From positions 40,615,678-40,679,677 of the forward strand of contig NC_079209.1 in assembly GCF_026745355.1 (NCBI RefSeq): a stretch of DNA of 64,000 nucleotides. The letters are read 5' to 3'. Shown here piece after piece: positions 12,639 through 24,580 of this stretch (the stretch's first letter is position 1; each line of letters begins with the position of its first letter). Both the position numbers and the translations under genes were made by a program. Under the pieces are notes generated by a model. It made no database searches and was not told the origin of the DNA. It saw nothing but the letters and a program-made list of their open reading frames with translations. The DNA is from Beta vulgaris subsp. vulgaris (Eukaryota; Streptophyta; Magnoliopsida; Caryophyllales; Amaranthaceae).

Positions 12639-14313
12639 ATTGATTTTTTTGGTGCATAACTTTGTAGTAATTGATGAGTTCACTGATTTAGTATATATAA
12701 ACATGTGGCTTAATTGTTTTGTGACCCCGCTAAATTAGACTAAAATAATATCAACCTAAAATCAAATCAGATTAAATTTTTTCAAGAAAGACTTCGCCTT
12801 CGTCTTCCTTAGGACCTCTTCCCACAAAAACTTGCAGATCTCCTTTCTCAACAAGGCAACAACCAAAAGCAAGATTGGTCTCGAAAATTCGAGAACAAAA
12901 AATAGCTGATTTTTATCATTTTGAAATTAAATATAGCTGATTTTTATTTTTTGAATAAATATAAATTTCATTTGTGAAAAATTGGAATTAGTCTTCCATT
13001 AACAATAATTTTGGGATGAAAAAAAGTTATTGCGAGAAGGAAGTGAGATAGTTTAATGGAAACTTTGATTAAAGAGGGAAAAGTAGCGAGAAATTAGACA
13101 ATCGACAATAATAGAATATGAAAAATTTCAAAAATTTTATGGGACTTCAGAAATTAATGAGGGATTAGAGGAAATTCATTGCACCGTTGGACTCTTTCAA
13201 CCTTACATGAGAATGAGAAAGAGAGAAAGAAGCCAGTAATAGAAGTGAATTACGAGGCCCTGTACTATTATGAAAAAAAGGATTGTGATTGGAGCCCCTG
13301 TTATTACGAGGTCCTGTGCTATAGGTCTGGTTGCACAGACACATAGCCGACTCTTGTTTTAACTATTATGACATTCAAAGTATGTAAATAAGTTTTAAGT
13401 AACTTTTTTATTTGTTATACATAGAATCAATTGATCACACCAATGCAAATAAGCTTTTAGTACATTTTTTATGGTGCATAGACTATAACATAATCTGGTT
13501 CCCACTTCACATATGATCTTGTTCCTCTCCAAAAGTCCCTATTAACCGTCCGAGGTGATTTCATGAGATCCACTTCAGATAACAAATACAGCAGTTGTTG
13601 ATCGAGGGATTTTGTGGAAATAAATCATAAACAAGTTCTATTCCAATTATCCAAATAATTTTTGATGCAAATACAGAGCATTGAAAAAGACAGGAGTAAT
13701 AACAAATGTCGTAAGCAGATATTTGTCTGTATCAAAGTATATTCTTTAAAATTAAAACATAGAAATAAAAAGTCTAATTCTTAGCATGAAAGATCTTTTA
13801 AATTACACAAAACATAGAGAACATACCGCACGTCCTTGCAAGTTGCTAACAGTTGAGATTCTCATTCTCTCCCCCATCCTCACCTTTATTCCCTCTCTTG
13901 TTAAAAATAAATAAAAGAGCTTGTTTGTCTGGTAGTACCAATCTATAACTCGTACTACAATTCTTTCATCAATAATTTGATGTTCATATTACTTAAAATC
14001 CTCCAATGAGTTGTCATGGCCCCACCCAGTAGACTCGTGCAAGCTGCTTGTTAATGGATAGTGACATATATCATTTGTTAATCTACCTCAACAGCTAATC
14101 ATTTAGTAGAACATAATTCTCATTATGGCAAGGTCAATTTCATCTTCTACTTATGTTCTACACATAATATAAATAAGTAACACTTATATATCATTGAGAA
14201 AATCTAATTATAAACTCATAGAACGCGTTAAAAATTCTAACTTTATAGCAACAACACAGCCAAAACATTCTCCTTTCACCTTAATCAGTTTTAGTTAATT
14301 AAAAGTAGAGATT
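12639..14313. other. Upstream region of the bHLH gene
   Basis: 1.7 kb of AT-rich sequence with no ORF of note. Two similar phrases 'tacgaggccctgtacta' (13252-13268) and 'ttacgaggtcctgtgcta' lie about 50 bp apart; I know no function for them. A GCACGTC core (13829-13835) matches the 3' half of the root-hair element bound by RHD6/RSL1-class factors, but the upstream TG half at the required spacing is not evident. This stretch must hold the promoter. Confidence 0.5.
14168..14175 (+). promoter_or_regulatory. Probable TATA box of the bHLH gene
   Basis: TATAAATA lies 139-146 bp upstream of the start codon at 14314. With the usual 25-35 bp spacing, transcription would start near 14200 and give a 5' UTR of about 110 bases. 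There is no transcript support, and AT-rich sequence produces such matches by chance. Confidence 0.4.
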
Positions 14314-17300
14314 ATGGAGGGAGGAGAATGGAGCAACTTTAATGCTGCTGTGTGTGTTAACGAGGAAGCAGATTTCATGGCACAAATGTTTCCTAATCCT
14401 AACGATGTCAATCTTAATTATGCTCATCATCATCATCATCATAGTTCTAGTCATAATTATCACATTATGGGTAATAATGGTAACAATAATAATAATGGTG
14501 AAGGTGGATCATCTTATTTTTCGTCTGATTCAACCTCTAATTCTCAAAATTTGTACCGTTATTCCCAAGAGAGTAGCTATAATAGAAGCAGTCATGATCA
14601 TGAAGTTCATTATCACAATTATTTTAGTGATAATCATCAACATTTAGCAGCCGCGACGAGTAATGCATCTTCCTTACCCATTGATTTCCTCCATTGTCAA
14701 TTGGAAAATGGAAATGCTGTCAATCAAGATCACTCTGAAATTGATCCTGCTGGAGAGGATAAAACCAGCATTTCTTACAATTCTAAGAAAAGAGCCAGAG
14801 ATTTTGAGGTAAGCTCCAATTTTTACCTACTAGATCAAATTAAACGTCTCTATTCTACGTAGTTCATTATCTCTTATTAATAATTCACTCGGTATTTGAT
14901 AAGTTTAAAGTTTCATTTGGAAAGCTTGACATCATATATACCATTATACCAAGTTCGGTTTATTCAAAAGTTATCACGATCAAGTTTGAGATACCCTTTT
15001 AATATTGGTCCCAATTTAAAGTTGATTATTAATCTAGAAGGCCAGTAAAATAATGTCATGTTTAAAACTCTAACTAAAAATGGCAGACTTGTACATGCAA
15101 ATGTGAAAGAGGTTATAGAATTATAAGAGTTTAGAAAGCACCCCCTCCTCCAAAAAAAATATATATAAAAGCTCTGTTTGGGGAGGCATTTCAGGTGCCT
15201 GAAATGATAAGTTACGTTGCTAAAACTTTTAAGTAACATGTGAAAAAGGTGAAAAGTTTTCAGAGACGAATATGAAAAGACCCCTTTAAACATAACAATG
15301 TCTCAATAAATTTCAAAGTTTGGATCGTTATGGAAGATATAAGAATTTACATGTCAATTTATCATATTGACTTTTCCATATATATCTATACTAATATATT
15401 AAAAGGCGTTCCTAAGAACGTATATGTGCCACGTGTCACCATCCCTCATTCAATAGCATCATATCCACATCTTTCTCATATAGTAAAAATAATAATAATT
15501 GTTTACGTGAAGATTCGAACCCACAACCTCAAGTATGAAAGTATGAAATCCAACCATTTCTCCACCATACCATTATTGATTTTTCAATCAAAATTAATGA
15601 TGACATATGAATGGAAAACGTTTGAAATACTTATAATTAATAAGATGACTTTTTTAAATAAGTATGAGAATACTTATTTATACTACTATCAAATTGTAGC
15701 AAAAAGAAAACCCGGGGCATTGCCCGGGCCTAAATACTAGTTCTATATGATTTGAGAAGAAAGAATACATTTGGAGGTTAAAACTTAAAATCTAGATATA
15801 TAGTAAAGAAATGGTATGTTTGTTCACTTGTTGAAATTAAATTAATGTGTTATTGAAAGATGCAGGTTCAAAGGGGAAAGAAAGTGAGGGTGAAAAGAAG
15901 CAAGAGTTGTTTAGCATTAGGAGGCGATGAAGAGGAGGAAAACGATGGAACAGCAGCAGCGAATAGACAGAGCTCAAGCACCGGAAGTTTAGAGGATGAT
16001 TGCAGCTCTAAGGGGACTAGTACTACTACTACTACTACAACGACAACAACAACAACGGCAAATGCTCTCAATTCTAGTGGTAAAACAAGAGCCAGCCGAG
16101 GGTCTGCTACGGATCCTCAGAGTCTCTATGCAAGGGTACATTACCATATTTCATTATTTCTCTATTCATATATGAAGATATGATTTATAATTTAAAAGTT
16201 AGTGGATTTATCTCTATATATTTTTACGAATCTTTATACAATTAAGATTATAATCGTCGAGGTTGTACATTGACGAGCATACATGTCAAATATTGAAATA
16301 TTTAGGAAACAAAGGAATTGCAAAAGCTACTCATGAAGGCTTTTCTCCTCATGATGCATGAATATATCAATACTTATGCATTACTAGTATTTTGTAATCT
16401 ATATCTATTTATATAAATATATAAAAAAAATTAGAAATGCGTAGTATAGGGATTGATCCCAAGACCTCAAGTACATATACTAAAGTCTTAACCACTAGAC
16501 TAAGTTGTATTTAGTTTTATTATCATAAAGTATTATTAATAAATTAAATTTTTTCTTATCCGAGATATAGCTCGGACCTAATAACTAGTTCTAAAAACTA
16601 GATATAGTACATGTTTAATTATTTGCATTGAAAAATACGTTCAGGTTTTTCATATCATTATTACAATAATTCCATTAAAATATTAGAGTTTAATTTAAGT
16701 TGTGCTCAAAAAAAATTTTAAAAGTTTGGGTTCTTATACGTTGTAACTTTCTGTTTTACGAAATTCTAGGTTGTATCCGACTTTTTTAACTTTCCACATT
16801 GTACCCGTAAACTTTTAAATGTCACACAATATAACCATACTAATGAAACCTATCTCAAACCCTACTTGGCCTTCAATATTTAATTTAAAGATCATACCCG
16901 AAACCCCGGTCAACTAACAAGGCTCAACATTTCTATCTTATACACACATAGTAAGAAAGTTCCAAATCTATTGCTTTGTATTTTGTGTAATGGTATTGTG
17001 TGTAACATTCATAAAGTTTCAGGGTACAATACGGAAAGTTCATAAAAATGGGATACAATGTAGAATTTCGTAAAATACAAGCAAAAACCCTAAACTTTTA
17101 GGAAAACTGAGCATGGTAGCGAACTTATTGCCTAGCTAGTATTTATACACTTTTACTATGTTTGCTTCGTTAGTTGCCTAGCATCAAGTAAAATTGCATG
17201 GTTTTATTCGTGTATGTTGACTTGTTGTTGATCATGTTCTCTCTTTGTCTTAACATCAAGCAGAAAAGGAGAGAAAGGATTAATGAAAGACTAAAGATCT

Positions 17301-19572
17301 TGCAGAGCCTTGTGCCTAATGGAACAAAGGTAAACATTAACGATGAATGAGTATATTTATCTTTTCGCAAGAATTCTGTCAATTTTTCTTCCAATTCAAA
17401 TTCTTTATCGTTAATCTGTTCAAAAGGGTCATTGTTATCAAAAATAAAAAGTGAATATGATCTGGATAATATAAAACAATAATATTATTCTCTTTATTTG
17501 TGGTTCCACTTTGACATTGTTAGTATTCACATAAGATACCTTAATTTTTGGTTAATACTATATAAACAAATCTTATTATACCATATATTGTCTAAATTGT
17601 CTCAATATATAGTATCATGAAATTAAGTTTTTGTAAGATTTATGATCAAATTTATGTATAGGCAAATGGAAAAATCAATATGATTGAAATGCTAAAAATA
17701 TAAGAGATATATATTTTTATAGATCACTATTGACATGAGAAAATAATGATTATATATGAAGAAATGTAGAATGTATAAACTTGTCAAAAGATTTTAAACA
17801 CATAACTGGATTCCAAATTTTGGGTTTCGACCAAAATTTTGAAAAACTTGATTTATCTAAAAAGTTTAGATTAAATTCAGCTCAACTTTATTTGACCCTT
17901 TTAATATGACAACAATTGCATTTAGAGTAAAAAATGTGTATCATCAATATTGTAGGATAAATGATTGATATTGAAATAAAAAAAAATCTTTTGTATTGTA
18001 AGAATTGGCTATGGATGATAATGTTAATTATCACTAGTTACTTTGATACGTAGAATTTTGTTGTGAGGCAGTTCTATATACGATGCTAGTTAAATAATAA
18101 GTGTAAAAAGAACATACTTTCTCCCTTTTTTTTAGATGTTACACTTTTCAAATTACGGACTCCTAGGTAATTTTTGGAGAGGAGATAGATAAAGGGTCCC
18201 ATATGAACATGTGATAGGAGAGAGGTAGAGAGAATTTATTACCCAAAAAAAAGTATTTTTTTTTTATTGGGAAATTAAGTCAGCCCAAGGGCTAAAAGGA
18301 TCAGAGGGGAGTGCTCTACCACATGAGCTAGCTCCTCATCCTTACCCAAAATAAAAGTATAACATATAATTTAAAACTTTCTAAAATAAAAAGTGTAACA
18401 TCTAAAAAAACGAAAGAAGTATTAAAATTCCATAAACTTATAATTTGACTTCAAATCTAAACGCGTTGTTGAACAAGTATATCATACAACCCAAATTCAA
18501 AATTACCTGAAGAAATCTATTTATACCCAAACCAACTGATGATGTTAACTAAGTCAAAGTACACCCTTCCCCTCAAAAAAAAAAAAAAAAAAAAGTCAAA
18601 GTACATCCCATGAAACGGTTTTATGGAAAATATGTATACTTACTACTTACCACCTCTTTTAATAATACATGTAAAGACATGTTCTTTAACTACTTTTAAT
18701 CTTATTTTTATTATTTGACCATTATTTCATCTTCATTTGTCAACGAAAGCCAATTGGGTGATTGTTACTACCTTCCTCGGGCATTTTAGAGCCATAAGAT
18801 AATTAATAGGAAGTCAAATTAAATCAATTTAAAATTCGAAGGTATTACTACTCTAACAATATAGGTTTAAGTCAGAAGGTATCTGTTTGCAAGAGGAATA
18901 TGTAGTTTTATTAATATATTCAATTCAATGTGGTGTATTCTTAAGTCAACTACTTTTTAACATGATATTCAGGTCGATATCAGCACCATGCTTGAGGAAG
19001 CTGTACTGTATGTCAAGTTTTTGCAGCTTCAAATCAAGGTAAAATGTTCATCACATCGTTATCGCCAGATATACCAATTTTTTATGATGTTCGGCAAAAC
19101 TTATCGTGTTTAATATGATAATAGTAGCAACTTATACCTTAATTCTTTCACCATTCAACACTCTAAATAAAATAATAGCGGGTGATAAGAAAAGACAACT
19201 ACTATCTTACAAGTGATTCAGACAATGTAATTTTAAAAAATCTAGGCTATTATTTGTTTTTAATTTTTTTGTTATTGGTAATATGAATTGTTTTACTGGA
19301 CCGAAATCTCAAGTAAGGGGGAGGGTTAGGAAATTCCTACCATTAAGTTTTCTAATGTGAGTTAAACTCCCGGCCTCAAGATTGAAAGGCTCAATCTCAA
19401 CCACGCACTAGGTCAAGTTTAGTTTGGTATTATTTGTTTGATATTGGTTAAAGATTAATTATAATACAATTTCTTGCAGCTACTGAGCTCTGATGACTTA
19501 TGGATGTATGCTCCAATTGCCTATAATGGAATGAACATTGGGCTTGACTTCCATATTAACATTCCTAGATGA
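14314..19572 (+). CDS. RSL2/RSL4: RSL class II (RHD6-like) bHLH transcription factor, 5 exons, 329 aa
   Basis: Exons: 14314-14808, 15866-16135, 17264-17329, 18973-19038, 19480-19572 (stop TGA). All introns are GT..AG and phase 0. The N-terminal 165 residues are low-complexity, rich in His, Asn and Ser, with a six-His run. Exon 2 carries a basic KRSKS segment, an acidic run and a 12-Thr tract. The bHLH domain begins at the end of exon 2 (TDPQSLYAR), continues through exon 3 ([19 protein letters not shown]) and exon 4 ([11 protein letters not shown]), and is followed by [17 protein letters not shown] in exon 5. This block is the hallmark of RSL proteins, nuclear DNA-binding regulators of root-hair growth in Arabidopsis. 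The short tail after the bHLH and the long variable N-terminus fit class II (RSL2/RSL4-type) rather than RHD6/RSL1, but I cannot separate RSL2 from RSL4. Transposons sit in introns 1-3; no exon is damaged. Confidence 0.93.
15385..15740 (+). mobile_element. Non-autonomous Helitron in bHLH intron 1
   Basis: It begins TCTATACTAATATATT and ends CTAG, placed exactly between A (15384) and T (15741), the Helitron insertion rule. A GC-rich palindrome (CCCGGGGCATTGCCCGGG, 15711-15728) lies 9 bases before the end, as in Helitron 3' hairpins. At 356 bp it encodes nothing. It contains a CACGTG-type core (about 15431-15436) that could act as a G-box, though this is chance-prone. Confidence 0.85.
16399..16588 (+). 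mobile_element. Small Helitron in bHLH intron 2
   Basis: It starts TCTATATCTATTTATAT after A (16398) and ends ACTAG before T (16589). A short hairpin, CCGAG...CTCGG (about 16560-16575), precedes the end. It is 190 bp and non-coding. It shares with the other two Helitrons an internal phrase like 'gatcccaagacctcaag' followed by 'ttaaccactagac'. It is more degraded than the one in intron 1. Confidence 0.7.
18117..18419. mobile_element. Stowaway-like MITE in bHLH intron 3
   Basis: The left end CTTTCTCCC followed by TTTTTTTTAGATGTTACACTTTT is the inverse of the right end AAAAGTGTAACATCTAAAAAAA followed by CGAAAG. TA flanks both sides (18115-18116, 18420-18421). About 200 bp remain once the inserted SINE and its duplication are removed. 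The class follows from the TA duplication and the TIR style. Confidence 0.7.
18257..18341 (-). mobile_element. tRNA-derived SINE (85 bp) inside the intron 3 MITE
   Basis: On the minus strand it begins GGATGAGGAGC, then TAGCTCATGTGGTAGAGC, which is a tRNA D-arm with the pol III A box, and it ends in an A run. It is bounded by an 18/19-bp duplication (18239-18256 and 18342-18360, TTACCCAAAA with one extra T in the right copy). A long TSD plus an A tail indicates LINE-driven retroposition. No B box (GGTTCGANNCC) is present, so this copy is short or 3'-deleted. It lies antisense to the gene. Confidence 0.7.
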
Positions 19573-19671
19573 TCGAGTAAAGATCAACGCCAGGATGTCG
19601 ACTTGCACTTCTTTCGCTGACAAACAAATTCTAATGTAATTAACAACATACCCCTATACAATTTTTCTCCC

Positions 19672-19677
19672 AATAAA
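19672..19677 (+). promoter_or_regulatory. Possible poly(A) signal of the bHLH gene
   Basis: AATAAA 100 bases after the stop codon is consistent with a short 3' UTR. Plant poly(A) signals are loose, and no transcript data are available here. Confidence 0.35.
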
Positions 19678-20125
19678 TTGTTAGGACATACCGACATAAC
19701 ATATAGCTGGGTTCCGTATTATTTTGTACCTCTTTGTTTAATTGATTTTTTTGTTACTAAAGCAAATGGTAATTATCTGGACAAAGGTCCCCCACTCGGC
19801 CACTCCCCCCGATCAATGACAGATTATTCTATTTTGTCATACTCATACATGATGGAATTAGGACAATCATGGCCAAATAAGTTTAGGGTCTCTTCGTTAT
19901 CGTATTTTGTTTCAAGTTTTTAGTTTTCTTAAGCACTACGAACAAAAATAAAGAAACCAGAACATACATTTTCTAATTTTCAGCTGTTTTTTTTTTTTTG
20001 TAATTAATCACCTCATTTCATTTCATTAATTGTGGGAAGCAAAGAGTATCAAAACCTCACGACCTATACCCAGGTAAACCTTCGCTTGCGAAGGGCACTT
20101 TCATAGTGTCGAGGACACTCCCAGG

Positions 20126-20525
20126 TAGGGGTATTAACGAGCCGAACCGAGACCGAACAGGACCAGGCTCGAATCGGCTCGAGAATGTGAGGGTTCGAGC
20201 TCAGCTCGAGCTCGAAAATCTGGGCTCTGCTCCAGTTTGAAAAAAAAATTCGGCTCGGCTCGAAAGAGTTCGCGAACTATTCGGCTCGAAAAAGCTCGAA
20301 AATATTTCTAGTACATTACCGCACACTTGCTTCCAATATCGAATTTCTAGTTTTTTCCAACGAACGAAATGCATACTTCAAAGTTCAAACTTTCAAGAAA
20401 AAAAAAGTTGATAACAAGTTTAACAAAGTTCACATCAAAAACAAAGTTTACAAGTCACAACAACTTTGACAAAGTTTTACACAAACACACAAACAACAAA
20501 GTTTTACACAAACAAACAAACAACA
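20126..20525. mobile_element. hAT end fragment in the 3' UTR of LINE 2
   Basis: It starts TAGGGGTATTAACGAGCC and matches, inverted, the right end of the hAT element at 47684-51965 for about 400 bp with few differences, including the 'ttcgagctc' repeats and the run of 'caaagtttac' words. Homology stops around 20525, at nearly the same place where plastid DNA begins in the larger element. No opposite TIR or 8-bp duplication was found, so this is a truncated or internally rearranged copy. Where it ends and LINE 2 resumes (before about 20855) is not clear. Confidence 0.7.
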
Positions 20526-22939
20526 GCTCCTCTTCCTTTGACATTCATATCCAAGTCCAAGCCAATCTTCATGTTTTTTTTCCCATAAGACCTACAAAAT
20601 ATGTTTAACACATACATTAGAATAATATTATGAAGATATAATTTTATATAAACAAAACTACAATCACATAAGACCCATGTATGAGGAGGCAGCCGAAACT
20701 CCCGCCATAAAAAGTTACAGAGATACCAAGCCAGATATAACATTTAAGAGTTTAAGCAAATTATAATCACATCGCAGGTTCCAATAACATGGACTAAAAA
20801 AGAAAACATCAAAACTCTCCAAAAAATTGAGAAACTAATTCGCAAGCCATCAGATTATAACCAGGCCATGAACTTAGAAGACCTAAACGACCATTGCTTT
20901 GCTAGAGAGTCAGCTACGAAGTTTGATGCCCTGCCTTTATGCACGATTGCAATTGCCAATTCGTTTTTTCTTGCTTGACGGATGAAAATGAGAAAATTTC
21001 AGATTCCATAGGCCTCCATTATCACTATTACTCCATGAAACCGCATTTACAAAATTCGACTCAATGATGATTTAACATTGCTTTATCTGTGGGCTTGCCA
21101 ATGAGATTGAAATGGCTCTGCATATAGCAAGGACTTCCGCTCCATTGATTTCCGTCGGTGGAATAGGTGATGAAAAAAGGCATTGGAAGTTGCCTTCCTG
21201 GTTTCGTAAAACACCTCCTACGGCTAAGCGAGATAGTGATGGAATGAATGAAGCATCCACATTCCATTTTAAGCATTCCATGAGAGGGGGAGGCCAAGAA
21301 GCGAGAGATGGGTGAGGGGGTTCCGGGCATACTGCAGCAGGGGGATTATCCCAAAGAAGACATGTTGGGTTTCTTTGAATGTCAAGAGGCGAATAGGGGA
21401 AAGGGTAATTCCATCCACTTATCCACCAACCCAGGCGAAGCAGTACCAAATCCCGAGTCTGTGAAACCTAGCATTATATGTTGTTGAATATGCGCAAGTT
21501 TCGTTCCTTCCACATGGACCATACCATAATAAAGAAAATAGCAACCCAAACCTTTTTTAGGAATTTGTTCTTGAGAGGAGAGGCCCATTGACCAAAACAT
21601 TCCCGGATGCACAGAGGAAGCACCCAGTTGGTGTTCCAAATATTCAGCCATGTATTCCAAAGGAGAGAGGAGAATGAACAGTGTAAAAATGGGTGGTCAA
21701 TATCTTCCAATTTTGGCAAGCTTGCTTTTGGTATTTATTCGCCCCAATAAAACTGTCCATATAAAGCATTCAATGCGATGAGGCACAAGACTTCTCCATA
21801 AGCCTTTAATTACATCACAATGAATCTCGGATGACTTCGCGAGTTCAAGAGAGAAAGATTTTGTTGAGTATACCCCGGATTTGTGGAAAATCCATGAATA
21901 AGTATCCTTGCCATTCTCATCCAAAGACATACACTTGTTGAAGGATAGAGAGAAGGTGGGCCGTTTCTTCGAAATCCCGAGGCATGAGCGGTCTCTACCA
22001 AGAGAAGGTCCAAGACCATTGAAGGCCATCCCAAGCACCATAAGAAGCCACTTAAGCTTCAGGGTTTGCTACCACTCGAAATAAACAATGGAATAATTTT
22101 TTGAGATCTAGGAGTTTCATCTAGCCATTGATCATGCCAAAAGAAGGTGTGAGAGTCGTCCCCCACGCATTTCCGAATTCCGTGGGAGGCTTTTTTTTTG
22201 GCAGCAGGATTATGGATGAATGAGGCACATATTCCTTTCCAAGAGCCCCCAAATTTGGGAATTTTTATGTCTTTGATTGTGAGAGAGTTGATGTAGCCAT
22301 ATTTCTCCTAGATTAGCTGCCGTCATAGAGGAGAATGGTGTTGAAAATATTTCCATACCCATTTGAAGAGAAACGCAATATTCCGATGCGCAATGCACCC
22401 AATGCTGAGTCCTCCAAGCTCTTTCGAAAGTTGCACAAGCTTCCAAGCTACGAATGGGGAGGGACTTCTTTTCCATGTCTCCATTCCATAAGAATTGCCT
22501 TTTGGATTTTAGAGATTTTTTCAATCATTCCCTTTGGAACCAAAAACAACGACATATAATAAAGCGGGAGACTGGATAGTAAAGACTTGATGAGTGTAAC
22601 ACGTCCCCCAATTGAGAGAAGCTTTCCCTTTTAAGACTCAAGCTTTCATTGCATACATGTGATGATGGGATCCCAACTTTTAAGTCTTAAGGCATCACCA
22701 CCTATAGGCAGCCCTAGGTATGTGAATGGTAGATGGCCCCCTTTACAGAGAAGGGCCTTCGAAGCCATTTTTATCCAATCGTCCGCAACATGGATCCCAA
22801 TCAAAGAACTTTTATGGAAATTCACCTGTAATCTAGAGGCAAGATGAAAGATAATAAGTGTTTTCGTGATGTTTTGCATGTATTCAAGATTTGGGGGATA
22901 AAAAATAATTGTATCATCAACGTATTGTAGGTGCGTAAG

Positions 22940-23036
22940 TGTAACAACCCTGAATTTCCAATACTTCTAAAATTAACTTAATATAAATAAACTCGAAAAT
23001 CCAAAGGTGCTACGCCGCGATAATTATTAATAATAA
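22940..23036 (+). repeat. Left 97-bp inverted repeat of the gypsy element
   Basis: It starts TGTAACAACCCTGAATTTCC and is the reverse complement of 30262-30358 with three mismatches over 97 bp. Homology ends abruptly at 'ttaataataa', after which the two sides are unrelated. Confidence 0.9.
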
Positions 23037-23354
23037 GATTCTTTTAAGACGACTTTAAATAAGAATAGGTAAATAAACTTATTAAAAATGAAAAGCCGTT
23101 GTGAGGAAGTGATATGGGAAGACAAGGCATTATAGTATTATGAGCTGATGATATATACTTCTCTTTTCATGTTCTTGCTTGATTCATTTATTTTATTTTC
23201 TTTTCTTTCTTTTGTTAAGAATTATTTAGTAAGGATGAATCATTTTTGGTTTATCTTAGTTTCTATTATGCTTTTAAGATGATGTGCAGGCACGCGCGTG
23301 GCAAAAACTCAAGTTCGAATAGTATGATGCGTGGGATAGTTCGAAACTGATGCT
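23037..23354 (+). other. Leader-like stretch between the inverted repeat and gag
   Basis: It is non-coding, with pyrimidine-rich 'ttttcttttctttctttt' near 23195-23215, and resembles neither end of the 3' LTR. A primer-binding site complementary to tRNA-Met is not recognisable. Confidence 0.4.
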
Positions 23355-24549
23355 ATGGAGAAACTTGCTGAGGCTCAAGCTGCTTCTCTTAACACTCCTG
23401 TTACTCCTGCTACTGGCAATGGTAGCTCAAAAATTGCTGTGATTTCTAAAGCAATTGACCAGAAGAAACCTTCTTCTTTTGATGGTAAGGGTGACCCTAC
23501 CAAGATGGAGAACTGGATTAGAGAATTTGACAAAATTTTTACCACTCTCCAAGTCCCTAATGAGATGAGGGTTGATGCTGCTGCCTATTATCTGGTTGAG
23601 GATGCTGATATTTGGTGGACTCAACAAGTTTGATCTGACTACTAAGGTGACTGTGGATGAGGAAGGAGAAGAGCTCATGGAAGAGAGAGAGTTTGGTTGG
23701 ACTGAGTTCAAGAAGGCGATTCGTGATGAGTTCTTTCCAGCCCATATGAGGAAGAGGACGGAGTTTAATGATCTCGTGCAGGGAGATATGACCGTTCATG
23801 AGTTCTATGTGAAATTTCAGGAGTTGGCTCGTTTTGCTAAGGGGTTAGTTCCTGATGAGCAGGAGAGAGCGGTGAAATTCGAGGAGAAGTTAGACCCCGA
23901 TCTTCATTCTAGGATGGGAGCTGGTGAGTATGCCACAGTGAAGGAGGTGTACACTCGTGCTTGTAATGCTGAGAGGATTGAGGAAAAGAGACTAGCTGCA
24001 AAGAAGTTGAAATCCACTCCAGCAGGGTCTACTCAGGCGACAAAAAAGGGTCATACATCTGGTTCCACTGGTTACAACAAAGGTAGAGGGGGTTTCAATA
24101 AAAATCAAAACTTTGGGAACTGTGATTCTGGTACTAACTATAACAAGGGAGGTTCCAGTCAGCAGTATTCAAAGGACAACCAGAACTCCACTCCTTCCCG
24201 TAGCCAGCCCCAAGGTCAGATTCAGAGGACTGATCGGATTTTCTATTGCAAACGTTGTAGTGAGAACCACCCTGGCAAGGATTGTGATGGTAATTTGTGG
24301 AGTGTAATCACTGTGGGAGAAGGGCATCGTGCTTATGAATGTTTTAGTAATCCTAGATCGAGGAACTTCAGGCCTGAGATGAGTTCGAGGAATGGGGCGC
24401 AAGCAGATAAGAGACCCCAGAATGGTAACAACAGTCGTCCTGCTCTTTCTACACCAGGGAATGCTGCACCTAATCGCAATGGAGGGACTGCAAATGCTAC
24501 TCAGGGGCATAGAGGTGATGTGAGGAGGAACACTGGCAGGTTCATGTGA
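23355..24549 (+). pseudogene. gypsy gag (capsid and zinc knuckle), frameshifted
   Basis: It opens MEKLAEAQAASLN and contains the retrotransposon gag domain: 'MENWIREFDKIFTTL', 'AAAYYLVEDADIWW', then after a frameshift near 23630 'FGWTEFKKAIRDEFFP' and 'LVQGDMTVHEFYVKFQEL'. A Gly/Asn/Ser-rich linker leads to a zinc-knuckle-like CKRCSENHPGKDC (about 24247-24285) and a second, damaged 'GEGHRAYECF'. Gag forms the particle that packages element RNA. This copy cannot be translated in one frame. Confidence 0.85.
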
Positions 24550-24580
24550 TGAACCAGACTGAGGCAAACACCAAGGGAAC

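Noticed and set aside
14342..14647. 101-codon ORF in another frame over bHLH exon 1, rich in Ile
   Set aside because: It is a frame shadow of the His/Asn-rich coding sequence.
15431..15436. G-box as a regulatory site of the bHLH gene
   Set aside because: It lies inside the intron 1 Helitron, and one hexamer match is not evidence of function.
18257..18341. A tRNA gene on the minus strand
   Set aside because: Only a D-arm/A-box region is tRNA-like. There is no anticodon arm or T-arm, and an A tail with a long TSD marks it as a SINE.
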